Below the pieces are notes generated by a model, which searched no databases, was not told where the DNA came from, and worked only from the letters and a program-made list of their open reading frames with translations. From Methylohalobius sp964654415 (GTDB lineage Bacteria; Pseudomonadota; Gammaproteobacteria; Methylococcales; Methylothermaceae), in the NCBI GenBank assembly GCA_964654415.1, contig CAZZIP010000002.1, positions 124,001-188,000 on the forward strand: 64,000 nucleotides of DNA, read 5' to 3'. Position 1 is the first letter of the stretch. Each line of letters opens with the position of its first letter. The translations under genes and the position numbers were made by a program. Below are positions 43,701 to 51,466 of the stretch, in pieces.

Positions 43701-44677
43701 GCAGACCTGTCAATCCTGCCCTGATCGGGGCGTTCGTGCTCGGGGCGCTGGCGATTGCGTTCTTCGCCCTCCTGATCTTCGCCGGTGGTGAACTGTGGTC
43801 GGAGCGCGAGCGCTACGTAGTGTACTTCTCTGAATCGGTCAACGGCTTGAACGTGGGGGCACCGGTGAAGATGCGCGGTGTCCAGGTAGGTAAGGTAACC
43901 GAGATCCTGGTCCAATACCAGCCTAAAGCGCGCACCCTGACTACCCCGGTGGTGATCGAAGTCGACTTAAAACCGCTTAAGATCGAGGGCAAACCCGGTT
44001 TTCCTTGGCAACGCCTAGGGATCGGTGAACTGATCGAGGAGGGGCTTCGCGCCCAGCTTAAACTGCAAAGCTTAGTCACCGGCCAGTTATACGTGGACTT
44101 AGACTTTCGCCCCGAAACCCCACTGCAGCTGGCGGGAACCTACCGGGGGCTGGAGGAAATCCCTTCTATCCCCTCCAGCCGGGAGGAGATCGAGAACACC
44201 ATCGGCGAACTGGTGCGCGAGATTCGCCAGCTCCCTCTCAAAGAAACCATCCGCACGGTCAATTCCACCCTGTCCCATCTCGAAGCGGTGGTCAGTCAAC
44301 CGCAGTGGCAAACCTCAGCCCAAAAGCTGGACCGGGTTCTGGAGAACCTCAATCGCTTTACTGAACAGCTCGGCCCGCGCTTGGATCAGATCGGCGCCCG
44401 ATTGGATCAGAATCTGATCACTTCCCAGCGCGTGTTTCAACGGCTAGACAGCGAATTGACGCCGCTGTTGCAACAGGGGCGCGGCACCTTGCGGCAAGCC
44501 GAACGGGCTTTCAGCGAATTAACCGAAACGCTTGGCCTTAACTCCCCAATCGTCAACAACCTCTCCACCACCCTTGAGGAGCTACGCGATGCAGGGCGCG
44601 ATATGCGCGTTCTGACGGAGATGCTACAGACCCAGCCGGAAGCGCTGCTGCGCGGCAAACAGGAGATCCGCCGATGA
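43697..44677 (+). CDS. mlaD: MCE-domain protein (MlaD/PqiB-like)
   Basis: 326 residues. One N-terminal transmembrane helix (residues 12-34), then an MCE beta domain (about 40-120: YVVYFSESVNGLNVGAPVKM and GVQVGKVTEI), then helical coiled-coil sequence (about 170-320) with LDQIGARLDQNLITSQRVFQ. The single MCE domain with a long coil makes it longer than E. coli MlaD (183) and more like the MCE proteins that build needle structures. It binds phospholipid in a hexamer. Confidence 0.92.
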   Translation: MSRPVNPALIGAFVLGALAIAFFALLIFAGGELWSERERYVVYFSESVNGLNVGAPVKMRGVQVGKVTEILVQYQPKARTLTTPVVIEVDLKPLKIEGKPGFPWQRLGIGELIEEGLRAQLKLQSLVTGQLYVDLDFRPETPLQLAGTYRGLEEIPSIPSSREEIENTIGELVREIRQLPLKETIRTVNSTLSHLEAVVSQPQWQTSAQKLDRVLENLNRFTEQLGPRLDQIGARLDQNLITSQRVFQRLDSELTPLLQQGRGTLRQAERAFSELTETLGLNSPIVNNLSTTLEELRDAGRDMRVLTEMLQTQPEALLRGKQEIRR

Positions 44678-45234
44678 GATTCCACCTTATCCATCTAGGC
44701 TTTGTGTTATTCGCCACCGGGTGCGCCATCACCGGCGAAAGCCCGCCCACTCAGTTCTATATTCTTCCCGGCACTGCAGCCGCTGCGCAGGCGTCTGCCA
44801 TTCAGGAGACAATCGGCCTTGCCCCGATTAGCCTGCCGCGCTATCTGGACCGGCCGCAAATCGTGACTGTGGAACCAGGCGGCCGGGTGACACTGGCCGA
44901 GTTTCATCGCTGGGCTGAACCCCTGGCAGCTGGCTTTAGCCGGGTATTGGCAGAAGGCTTGAGTGCCCGCTTACCGGGCAAAGCCGTCGTCGTACTCCCC
45001 GCTCCGCTGCCCGTTACACGAACAGTGGAAATCCAAGTCCAGGATTTCCGCACCGATTCTGATCGGTGCGTGCTCACCGTCACTTGGCGTCTGCGGCGTG
45101 GCAACGAAACCTTGAGCTGGCAACGGCAGACCATCGAGCAACCCGTACCGGACAGGAGTTATCCTGCCGTCGTCAGCGCCATGGGTAAAACCATAGATGG
45201 ACTGGCCGAACGCATCGCTGAGAAGCTCAGGTAG
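44674..45234 (+). CDS. ABC-type transport auxiliary lipoprotein (PqiC-like)
   Basis: 186 residues with a lipobox FATGC near residue 15. The following domain, TQFYILPG near the start then LAEFHRWAEPLAAGFSRVLA and GLSARLPGKAVVVLP, is characteristic of the ABC_trans_aux/PqiC (DUF330) outer-membrane partners of MCE systems. It replaces MlaC, which is not found in this operon. Ends convergently with the M48 gene (8-nt overlap). Confidence 0.88.
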   Translation: MRFHLIHLGFVLFATGCAITGESPPTQFYILPGTAAAAQASAIQETIGLAPISLPRYLDRPQIVTVEPGGRVTLAEFHRWAEPLAAGFSRVLAEGLSARLPGKAVVVLPAPLPVTRTVEIQVQDFRTDSDRCVLTVTWRLRRGNETLSWQRQTIEQPVPDRSYPAVVSAMGKTIDGLAERIAEKLR

Positions 45235-46018
45235 CTCCGAGACTGCAATTTGGGACTCGCCCCTGATTGCGGGCGGCTTCTTGCAGGGGCAGTACCCGCG
45301 GCAGTTGGCGCTCGATTTCCTGGATGCGGGCAGCATGCGAGGGGTGGGTGGAGAGCCACTCCGGGGGAGCGCGGCGGCTGACCCGGTCCATGTTGTGCCA
45401 AAGCCGGATCGCTTCGCGCGGGTCAAAACCTGCTCGGGCCATCAACTCCAAACCAATCACGTCAGCCTCGGCCTCCTGGATGCGGCTGAACGGCATCAAT
45501 ACCCCGACCTGGGCACCTACCCCTAACGCGCCCATCAGCAACTGGCCGGTGGGCGACTGCGGCATGGCAAGGGTCTGAATCAAGCCTAAAGCCTGTTCCA
45601 CAGCAAACTTCTGCGACACCCGCTCGTTGCTGTGGCGCGCCAGAACGTGGCCGATCTCATGGCCTAAGACCGCCGCTAATTGGTGCTGGTTGCGGGCCGC
45701 CTTGAGCAAACCGGTATAGACCCCGAGCTTGCCCCCCGGTAGGGCAAACGCGTTGACTTGATCCGATTTGAAGACGGCCACTTCCCACCGCCCTCCCAGA
45801 GGGCGGGTTAATGCGTCGGCGACGCAGCGGACGTAAGCATTGACGGCAGGGTCAGTCTCGAGGCGCTCTTTGCGCTTGAGTTGTTCGAATGCCGCAAATC
45901 CCATCTGGGCCAACTGGGCCTCGGGCATGAGCAGCAACTGAGAACGCCCGGTAGGCGAGGTGGCACAGGCCACCAAAACTCCTGCCAATCCCAAGCCAAA
46001 TAAAATGTTCCTAATCAC
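45227..46018 (-). CDS. M48-family metalloprotease, lipoprotein
   Basis: 263 residues. Lipobox LVAC with Cys18 marks it as an outer-membrane or periplasmic lipoprotein. Zinc-binding H120-E-I-G-H124 lies in AVLGHEIGHVLARHSNERVS and the third ligand region is EAEADVIGLELMARAGFDP. Resembles LoiP/YcaL and the non-TPR relatives of BepA. Role in outer-membrane protein quality control is likely by family. Confidence 0.93.
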   Translation of the reverse strand: MIRNILFGLGLAGVLVACATSPTGRSQLLLMPEAQLAQMGFAAFEQLKRKERLETDPAVNAYVRCVADALTRPLGGRWEVAVFKSDQVNAFALPGGKLGVYTGLLKAARNQHQLAAVLGHEIGHVLARHSNERVSQKFAVEQALGLIQTLAMPQSPTGQLLMGALGVGAQVGVLMPFSRIQEAEADVIGLELMARAGFDPREAIRLWHNMDRVSRRAPPEWLSTHPSHAARIQEIERQLPRVLPLQEAARNQGRVPNCSLGAT

Positions 46019-46138
46019 TCTTTGGAATCCACCCTCAAGGTTGACTTTTGCGATTGCCTAGCTCGCCGCTTAAACATTGCCGCAAGCTGAAAGATGGCAT
46101 AAAGTATGGAAAAGCTATCACAGAAGTAACCGCCTGTC

Positions 46139-46585
46139 ATGACCACAACCTCTTATCCTGGCGTCGAGCGTCGCAGACAAACCGACCGCATGATCTACGA
46201 ACTGCTTACAGAGCGCAAACAGATGTGGTCTGCGTATTGGGAGGTGGCCAAACTCAAGCCGTTTGACCAGAACCAGGAAGCGCTAACACAAACCTTAGCG
46301 AGATTTTGCCAGATCATGATCGACTATATCTCCTTAGGCCATTTTGGCATTTATCATCGCATCATCAACGGCACTGAGCGCCGTCAGCGGGCAATTCAAG
46401 CCGCCCAAACTTTGTATCCAGAAATCGCCGAAGCCACCGAAGTCGCCATCAAGTTCAACGAACTTTACGAAGGTGGAGGGCTCTCTGACCCTGTCGTCCT
46501 AGCGCGCGAGTTGTCCAAACTAGGCGAGGCCCTAGCCAAAAGGATAGAACTGGAAGACCGACTGATCGATTCGTTGTCTAAGTGA
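46139..46585 (+). CDS. rsd: Rsd/AlgQ anti-sigma-70 regulator
   Basis: 148 residues, all-helical. It matches the Rsd/AlgQ family that binds RpoD region 4: MWSAYWEVAKLKPFDQNQEA, then QTLARFCQIMIDYISLGHFG and IYHRIINGTERR, close to AlgQ of pseudomonads. Its presence is mainly a gammaproteobacterial trait. The upstream 120 bp carry TTGACT (46042-ish) but I cannot pair it with a convincing -10. The stop overlaps the Nudix gene. Confidence 0.9.
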   Translation: MTTTSYPGVERRRQTDRMIYELLTERKQMWSAYWEVAKLKPFDQNQEALTQTLARFCQIMIDYISLGHFGIYHRIINGTERRQRAIQAAQTLYPEIAEATEVAIKFNELYEGGGLSDPVVLARELSKLGEALAKRIELEDRLIDSLSK

Positions 46586-47157
46586 TGAAATTCTGCTCTC
46601 ACTGCGGCGCCCGGCTGGTGATCAAAATCCCCGCTGGTGAGGACCGCGAGCGCTTCGTGTGCGAGGCGTGCGGCACCATCCACTACCTGAACCCAAAAGT
46701 CATCGCCGGCTGCTTGCCTCTTTGGCAGGGCAAGATTTTATTGTGTCGGCGCGCCATCGAACCGCGTTATGGGCTGTGGACCCTGCCTGCGGGATTTATG
46801 GAGTTGGGGGAGACTTTAGAGGAGGCGGCCATTCGCGAAACCTGGGAAGAAGCCGGCGCCAAGGTCAGGCAGCTTGCCCTTTATACCGTGTTCAGCTTGC
46901 CGCACGTGGATCAGATCCACCTTTTCTTCCGCGCCGAACTTGCGAGCACAAGCTTCTCCCCCGGCCCGGAGAGCTTGGAGGTAAATCTGTTTGCGGAAAC
47001 CGAAATCCCCTGGCGGGAGCTTGCTTTCTCCACTGTCAGGCGGACGCTAGAGTATTTTCTGCAAGATCAAAAAGAGCAGCGTTTCGAGGTAAAGGTCGAA
47101 AAGTTATCGGCATCCGCCGGTAGCACCAATCAAGAATTGCAATCTAGTGAAAAGTAA
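46585..47157 (+). CDS. Nudix hydrolase with zinc ribbon
   Basis: 190 residues from ATG 46585, which shares one base with the rsd stop (TGATG); a GTG one codon earlier is also possible. A zinc ribbon C4-x2-C7 ... C26-x2-C29 precedes the Nudix domain with the box GFMELGETLEEAAIRETWEEAG. The combination is like NudC (NADH pyrophosphatase) or YgdP/ADP-ribose types with N-terminal ribbon, but it is shorter than NudC. Probable nucleotide diphosphate hydrolase. Confidence 0.88.
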   Translation: MKFCSHCGARLVIKIPAGEDRERFVCEACGTIHYLNPKVIAGCLPLWQGKILLCRRAIEPRYGLWTLPAGFMELGETLEEAAIRETWEEAGAKVRQLALYTVFSLPHVDQIHLFFRAELASTSFSPGPESLEVNLFAETEIPWRELAFSTVRRTLEYFLQDQKEQRFEVKVEKLSASAGSTNQELQSSEK

Positions 47158-47262
47158 TCATGCTGCTTTTATCAATGCTCTCTTGCAAATACTTCCAGAG
47201 CGATATCGGATCAACGCACAAGAGTGTGATTTCGTCGTAATTATTCGATATCTGTCGCTTGT

Positions 47263-48477
47263 TTGATCAAGAAATTTAACCAAATCCAGCTTTGGCTTTT
47301 GGCGGTGCTTTTCGCTATCGCCGCTATAGGATGGCAATTGATAAACGAAAACGAGGCTCAGCCAGACTACATTACGGCCCAGGCCCAACTGGGAGACCTG
47401 ACCGTCACCGTGACCGCCACCGGCGAGCTCAAACCGCGCAACCAAGTCGAAGTGGGAACCGAGGTGTCGGGGACCATCAAAACCGTGCTGGTGGACTACA
47501 ACGCCCACGTCGAGCGCGGTCAGGTGCTGGCCAAACTGGACACTACCCAGCTCGAGGCGAGAAAACGTCAGACTGAAGCTGCCCTCGCGTTGGCGAAAGC
47601 GCGCGTCCAGGAAGCTCAGGCCACGCTTGCCGAAACTAAAAACCGGCTGCAGCGCGCAAGGCGTCTGGTCCAAACCAAGCTGATCTCGGAAGAGGAATAC
47701 GAGGTCGCCCAAGCCGCCTATCTGCGCGCTGAAGCGGCTCTGACTTCGGCTCTGGCCCAGGTTGAGGAGACCCAGGCGCAGCTCGACGAGAACCTTCGGG
47801 TATTGGACAAGGCGGTGATCCGCGCTCCCATCGACGGCATTGTGCTCAAGCGCCAAGTCGAGCCTGGGCAGACGGTAGCCGCCTCGCTCCAGACTCCGGT
47901 GCTGTTCGTGTTGGCTGAAACCTTGAGTCAGATGGAGTTGCACGTGGCGGTGGATGAGGCGGACGTGGGACAGGTAAAAGAAGGCCAGACCGCCACTTTC
48001 ACTGTCGATGCTTACCCGGAGCGCCGCTTTGCCGCGATCATTACCCAGGTGCGCTACGCACCGCAGGTGGTGGACGGAGTGGTCACTTACGAGACCGTGC
48101 TGGCAGTGGACAATAGCGATTTGGCCCTGCGCCCCGGCATGACCGCCACTGCCGAGATCGTAGTCAAGCGGATTCAAAACGCTTTGTTAGTCCCAAATGC
48201 GGCGTTGCGCTTTACCCCACCTCTGGCCGAGGAAGCCAGTCCTAAGCCTGTCGGCAGCCTCTTTGCCCGGCTGTTCCCGCGGCCTAGGACCGTCCGCAAA
48301 ACTGCCGACGCCAACCCATCCGATCCCTACAAGCGAGTCTGGACGTTGCAGGACGGCAAACTCACGCCGGCTAAGGTAGTCCCAGGCGCCAGCGATGGCA
48401 CGTTCACCCAGATCACAGGGGGGAACGTCCTGCCCGGCACACCGTTAGTGGTGGACATAGCGGCAAAAGCCAAATGA
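47263..48477 (+). CDS. macA: MacA-like periplasmic adaptor (HlyD family)
   Basis: 404 residues, starting at a TTG since no ATG or GTG precedes the membrane segment. One N-terminal anchor (residues 9-25), a lipoyl barrel half (LTVTVTATGELKPRNQVEVG), an alpha-hairpin (about 100-185: ALALAKARVQEAQATLAETK), a beta barrel and a membrane-proximal end. It bridges the inner-membrane ABC permease to an outer-membrane channel. Overlaps the ATPase gene by 4 nt. No strong ribosome binding site for the TTG. Confidence 0.87.
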   Translation: MIKKFNQIQLWLLAVLFAIAAIGWQLINENEAQPDYITAQAQLGDLTVTVTATGELKPRNQVEVGTEVSGTIKTVLVDYNAHVERGQVLAKLDTTQLEARKRQTEAALALAKARVQEAQATLAETKNRLQRARRLVQTKLISEEEYEVAQAAYLRAEAALTSALAQVEETQAQLDENLRVLDKAVIRAPIDGIVLKRQVEPGQTVAASLQTPVLFVLAETLSQMELHVAVDEADVGQVKEGQTATFTVDAYPERRFAAIITQVRYAPQVVDGVVTYETVLAVDNSDLALRPGMTATAEIVVKRIQNALLVPNAALRFTPPLAEEASPKPVGSLFARLFPRPRTVRKTADANPSDPYKRVWTLQDGKLTPAKVVPGASDGTFTQITGGNVLPGTPLVVDIAAKAK

Positions 48478-49184
48478 ACCGCCCGCTGATCGAATTGGTC
48501 CAGGTGACCAAGGTATACGGCAAGGGGCAAGCGGCCATGCCTGCGCTGCGCGGGGTAAGTTTGCAGATTTATCCCGGAGAATTCGTGGCGCTGATGGGGC
48601 CGAGCGGTTCGGGCAAATCCACCTGTCTGAATATCTTGGGTTGTCTGGACGTTCCCACCAGCGGCCGATATTTTTTCTCTGGCGTCGAAGTCGGCGGTTT
48701 GAGCCGCCACCTCCGCGCCCGATTACGGCGGCAACATCTGGGTTTCGTGTTTCAAGGCTTTAACCTCTTGCCGCGCACCACCGCCTTGGAAAATGTCGAG
48801 CTGCCGCTCGTTTATCGCGGCGTGCCAGCTGCCAGGCGGCGTGCCTTGGCCAGGCAAGCTTTGGCGAAAGTAGGGCTTGGCGGGTGGGAGGAGCACACCC
48901 CGGCTGAGCTTTCCGGCGGCCAGCAGCAGCGAGTCGCGATTGCCCGGGCGATCGTCACCGAACCCAAAGTGATCTTGGCCGATGAACCCACCGGCAACTT
49001 AGACAGCGCGCGCAGCTTGGAAATCATGGAGCTTCTGTGCGCTTTTAACCACAATTTGCGCGTCACCATCGTCATGGTCACTCACGAAGCCGAGATGGCC
49101 CAATTCGCCCACCGCATCGTGCGCTTTCACGACGGCCTAGTCGAGAGCGACACAGGACTTGCTGGATGTTTTGGAACGCCTTGA
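48474..49184 (+). CDS. MacB/LolD-like ABC transporter ATPase
   Basis: 236 residues. Walker A MGPSGSGKSTCLN, signature LSGGQQQRVAIARA, Walker B VILADEPTGNLDS, H-loop VMVTHEAEMA. This belongs to the MacB/LolD/FtsE type. The ATPase is a separate protein from the permease, unlike classical MacB. Translationally coupled to macA and overlapping the permease gene by 19 nt. Confidence 0.93.
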   Translation: MNRPLIELVQVTKVYGKGQAAMPALRGVSLQIYPGEFVALMGPSGSGKSTCLNILGCLDVPTSGRYFFSGVEVGGLSRHLRARLRRQHLGFVFQGFNLLPRTTALENVELPLVYRGVPAARRRALARQALAKVGLGGWEEHTPAELSGGQQQRVAIARAIVTEPKVILADEPTGNLDSARSLEIMELLCAFNHNLRVTIVMVTHEAEMAQFAHRIVRFHDGLVESDTGLAGCFGTP

Positions 49185-50371
49185 TTCTGGCCTGGCGGGC
49201 GATTCACCGCAACCTGCTCAGATCGGCGCTGACCATCCTGGGGGTAGTGATCGGGGTGGCAGCGGTGATCACCATGGTCACCGTAGGCAACGGCGCAACG
49301 CTTCAGGTCAAACGGCAAATTGCTAGCCTCGGCAGCAACCTGCTCGTCGTCCGGCCTGGACAGCGGTTGGCCTATGGCCAACGCTCTACTGCTAAGCCTT
49401 TTGCGCTAGAAGACGCCCAGGCCATAGTCCGCCAATTGCCAGAAGTAGCCGCGGTAGCGCCCAGCGCTATGGAGCCGATGATCGCCATTTCCGGTAACTC
49501 CAATTGGTCTACCACGGTCTATGGGATAGACAACCAGTTCTTTCTCGCCAAGAACTGGCCGCTTCAAGCCGGGCGTCTGTTCAGCAGCGGGGAACTGCGC
49601 GCCGGCAAGGCGGTTTGCATCTTAGGCGCTAGCGTCCGCAGGCAACTGTTCGGCCATCAGGACCCGCTCGGGGCGAAGATCCGCTTGGGCAAGCTCGCCT
49701 GCGAGGTGATCGGCTTGCTTGCGGTCAAGGGTCAAAGCGTGATGGGAACCGATCAGGACGACGTGGTGCTCATCCCCCTCAAAACTTTCTGGCGCAGGAT
49801 CGCTGGCAACCGCGACGTGACTTTGATTCAAGTCTCGGTCCGCGCCGGGGCCAACACTGCAAAGGTACAGCGCGACCTCGAGCGTCTGCTGCGCGAGCGC
49901 CGTCGGATCGGGCCAGGACGCGAGGACGATTTCTACGTGATGGACATGAAGGAGATCGCCTATACCTTAACCGGCACCACCCGCATCCTGACCTCCCTGC
50001 TCGGGACGGTGGCGGCGGTGAGCCTACTGGTGGGGGGCATAGGGATCATGAATATCATGCTGGTGTCGGTCACCGAGCGCACCCGCGAGATTGGCATCCG
50101 CTTGGCCATAGGGGCTTTCGAACACGAAGTGCTGATGCAGTTTTTGGTCGAAGCCGTGGCGCTTTCGGCCTGTGGCGGACTCATTGGCATTCTGCTGGCG
50201 CTTGTTGCTTCTTTGGGGCTTACCCGGCTGCTTGAGGTCCCGTTTGTCTTTGACGCTGGCATCGTCGTCCTCGCTTTCCTGGTGGCGGTCGCGGTAGGGG
50301 TGGTATTTGGCTACTTCCCGGCGCGCAAAGCAGCTCGCTTGGATCCCATCGAAGCGTTACGTTACGAATGA
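49166..50371 (+). CDS. MacB-like FtsX-family ABC permease
   Basis: 401 residues: N-terminal transmembrane helix (about 20-40) with SALTILGVVIGVAAVITMVT, a large periplasmic MacB_PCD domain (about 50-250), then three C-terminal helices with VGGIGIMNIMLVSVTERTRE and LAIGAFEHEVLMQFLVE. With the adaptor and ATPase it makes a tripartite efflux or mechanotransmission pump; cargo unknown. The three genes form one operon with the EamA gene. Confidence 0.93.
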   Translation: MFWNALILAWRAIHRNLLRSALTILGVVIGVAAVITMVTVGNGATLQVKRQIASLGSNLLVVRPGQRLAYGQRSTAKPFALEDAQAIVRQLPEVAAVAPSAMEPMIAISGNSNWSTTVYGIDNQFFLAKNWPLQAGRLFSSGELRAGKAVCILGASVRRQLFGHQDPLGAKIRLGKLACEVIGLLAVKGQSVMGTDQDDVVLIPLKTFWRRIAGNRDVTLIQVSVRAGANTAKVQRDLERLLRERRRIGPGREDDFYVMDMKEIAYTLTGTTRILTSLLGTVAAVSLLVGGIGIMNIMLVSVTERTREIGIRLAIGAFEHEVLMQFLVEAVALSACGGLIGILLALVASLGLTRLLEVPFVFDAGIVVLAFLVAVAVGVVFGYFPARKAARLDPIEALRYE

Positions 50372-51228
50372 ATTGGGTTCTGGGGGCACTGGTTTCGGCG
50401 GCGGGCTTTGCTGGCATGGCGGCGATCGTGCGTCATTTAAGCGCTGCACTTCCCCAAGCCGAGTTGGTGTTTTTGCGCAACGCGATGGCGCTTTTGTTCC
50501 TCTTCCCCCTGCTGGTAAGACAAAGGGTGTCGCTGCGCACGCCGCGCTTCGGTCTGCACCTTGTGCGCGCCGCTTCAGGACTTTTGGCGATGTATCTTTA
50601 TTTTTATGCCTTGGCTCGTCTGCCGCTCGCCGACGCATTGCTTTTGAACTACACCTCGCCTTTGTTTTTGGCATTTTTTGCCACGCTTTGGCTGCGCGAG
50701 CGCTGGACCAAAATCAGAATAACTGCCTGGCTGCTTGGAATGGTAGGCTTGGGGTTGTTGTTTCACCCTTCGGCAGCGGTGTTTTCCCCTCCGGGCCTGG
50801 TGGGGCTGGCTTCGGGTGCTTTAGCCGGTCTTGCTTTGACCACCGTCAAGTGCCTGGCGGCGACTGAACCTACCGCGCGCATCGTGACCTGGTTTGCCCT
50901 GCTTTCCACGGGGATTTCCGCGCTGCCTTTACTGGCAGGCTCTGGGGTAATCCCCCGCAGCGAGGAGTGGTTCTGGCTGCTGGCGCTGGGTTTTACCGGC
51001 AGTCTAGGCCAGCTGGGGATCACCCTCGCTTATGCGCGAGCACCGGCTTGTCAGGTTTCTCCCCTATCGTACACCAGCATTTTCTTTGCTGGACTGATCG
51101 GCTACCTGTTCTGGGACGAACTGCCGGACCCCTTAGGACTGGCCGGCATGTTCCTGATTTTGACCGCAGGTGTCTTGGTCAGCCGGGAACCGCCAGCGCC
51201 GATCGGGGATGAGAAACAGGTCCCGTGA
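50368..51228 (+). CDS. EamA/DMT-superfamily transporter
   Basis: 286 residues in ten predicted helices, two EamA repeats (AELVFLRNAMALLFLFPLLV, then SYTSIFFAGLIGYLFWDEL). This is the RhaT/YdcZ-like drug/metabolite exporter superfamily; substrate unknown. ATGA overlap with the permease gene. Its stop at 51226-51228 lies just before the kdp regulatory site. Confidence 0.88.
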   Translation: MNWVLGALVSAAGFAGMAAIVRHLSAALPQAELVFLRNAMALLFLFPLLVRQRVSLRTPRFGLHLVRAASGLLAMYLYFYALARLPLADALLLNYTSPLFLAFFATLWLRERWTKIRITAWLLGMVGLGLLFHPSAAVFSPPGLVGLASGALAGLALTTVKCLAATEPTARIVTWFALLSTGISALPLLAGSGVIPRSEEWFWLLALGFTGSLGQLGITLAYARAPACQVSPLSYTSIFFAGLIGYLFWDELPDPLGLAGMFLILTAGVLVSREPPAPIGDEKQVP

Positions 51229-51231
51229 ATT

Positions 51232-51248
51232 TTTACACCTTTTTTACT
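51232..51248 (+). promoter_or_regulatory. KdpE-box-like direct repeat upstream of kdp
   Basis: TTTACA-CCTTT-TTTACT, two 6-bp direct repeats spaced by 5. The E. coli KdpE site, as I recall it, reads TTTATA-N5-TTTACA with a T-rich spacer, so the layout is the same. It is 43 nt before the first ATG of the kdp region and 4 nt after the EamA stop. The functional distance to the promoter cannot be judged from sequence. Confidence 0.6.
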
Positions 51249-51290
51249 GACTTTTTCTTAGAGTTTCCTTTGCGCAGGAAATAATCCCTT

Positions 51291-51380
51291 ATGGATTTCG
51301 CGTTTCTTGCATTGATAGTTTCGTTTTTTGCCCTCGCGCTAGGGCTCGTTTACGCTTGCGACAAGCTGGGAAAATCATGA
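51291..51380 (+). CDS. Small membrane protein upstream of kdpF
   Basis: 29 residues: MDFAFLALIVSFFALALGLV then YACDKLGKS. One transmembrane helix with a short polar tail. AGGAAA lies about 9 nt before the ATG. Its stop overlaps the kdpF start (ATGA), so the ORF is translationally coupled with the kdp operon. The D-x-L ending and the position resemble short ORFs often left unannotated at this spot. It may assist or regulate the Kdp complex. Confidence 0.6.
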   Translation: MDFAFLALIVSFFALALGLVYACDKLGKS

Positions 51381-51466
51381 ACTGGCTTTATCTGATAAGC
51401 GGCATCCTCGCCTTGGGGGTCTTTGTTTATCTGCTCTTTGCGCTGTTCTTTCCGGAGAAGCTCTGA
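51377..51466 (+). CDS. kdpF: KdpF, small subunit of the Kdp potassium pump
   Basis: 29 residues: MNWLYLISGILALGVFVYLL then FALFFPEKL, matching E. coli KdpF (29 residues) in length and in the terminal F-x-P-E-x-L. A single transmembrane helix that stabilises KdpABC. Its stop TGA overlaps the kdpA ATG at 51466. Confidence 0.88.
   Translation: MNWLYLISGILALGVFVYLLFALFFPEKL

Noticed and set aside
47158..48177. Long minus-strand open frame opposite macA
   Set aside because: It is a shadow of macA, with no known domain and Gln/Leu/His-rich composition typical of antisense frames of helical genes.
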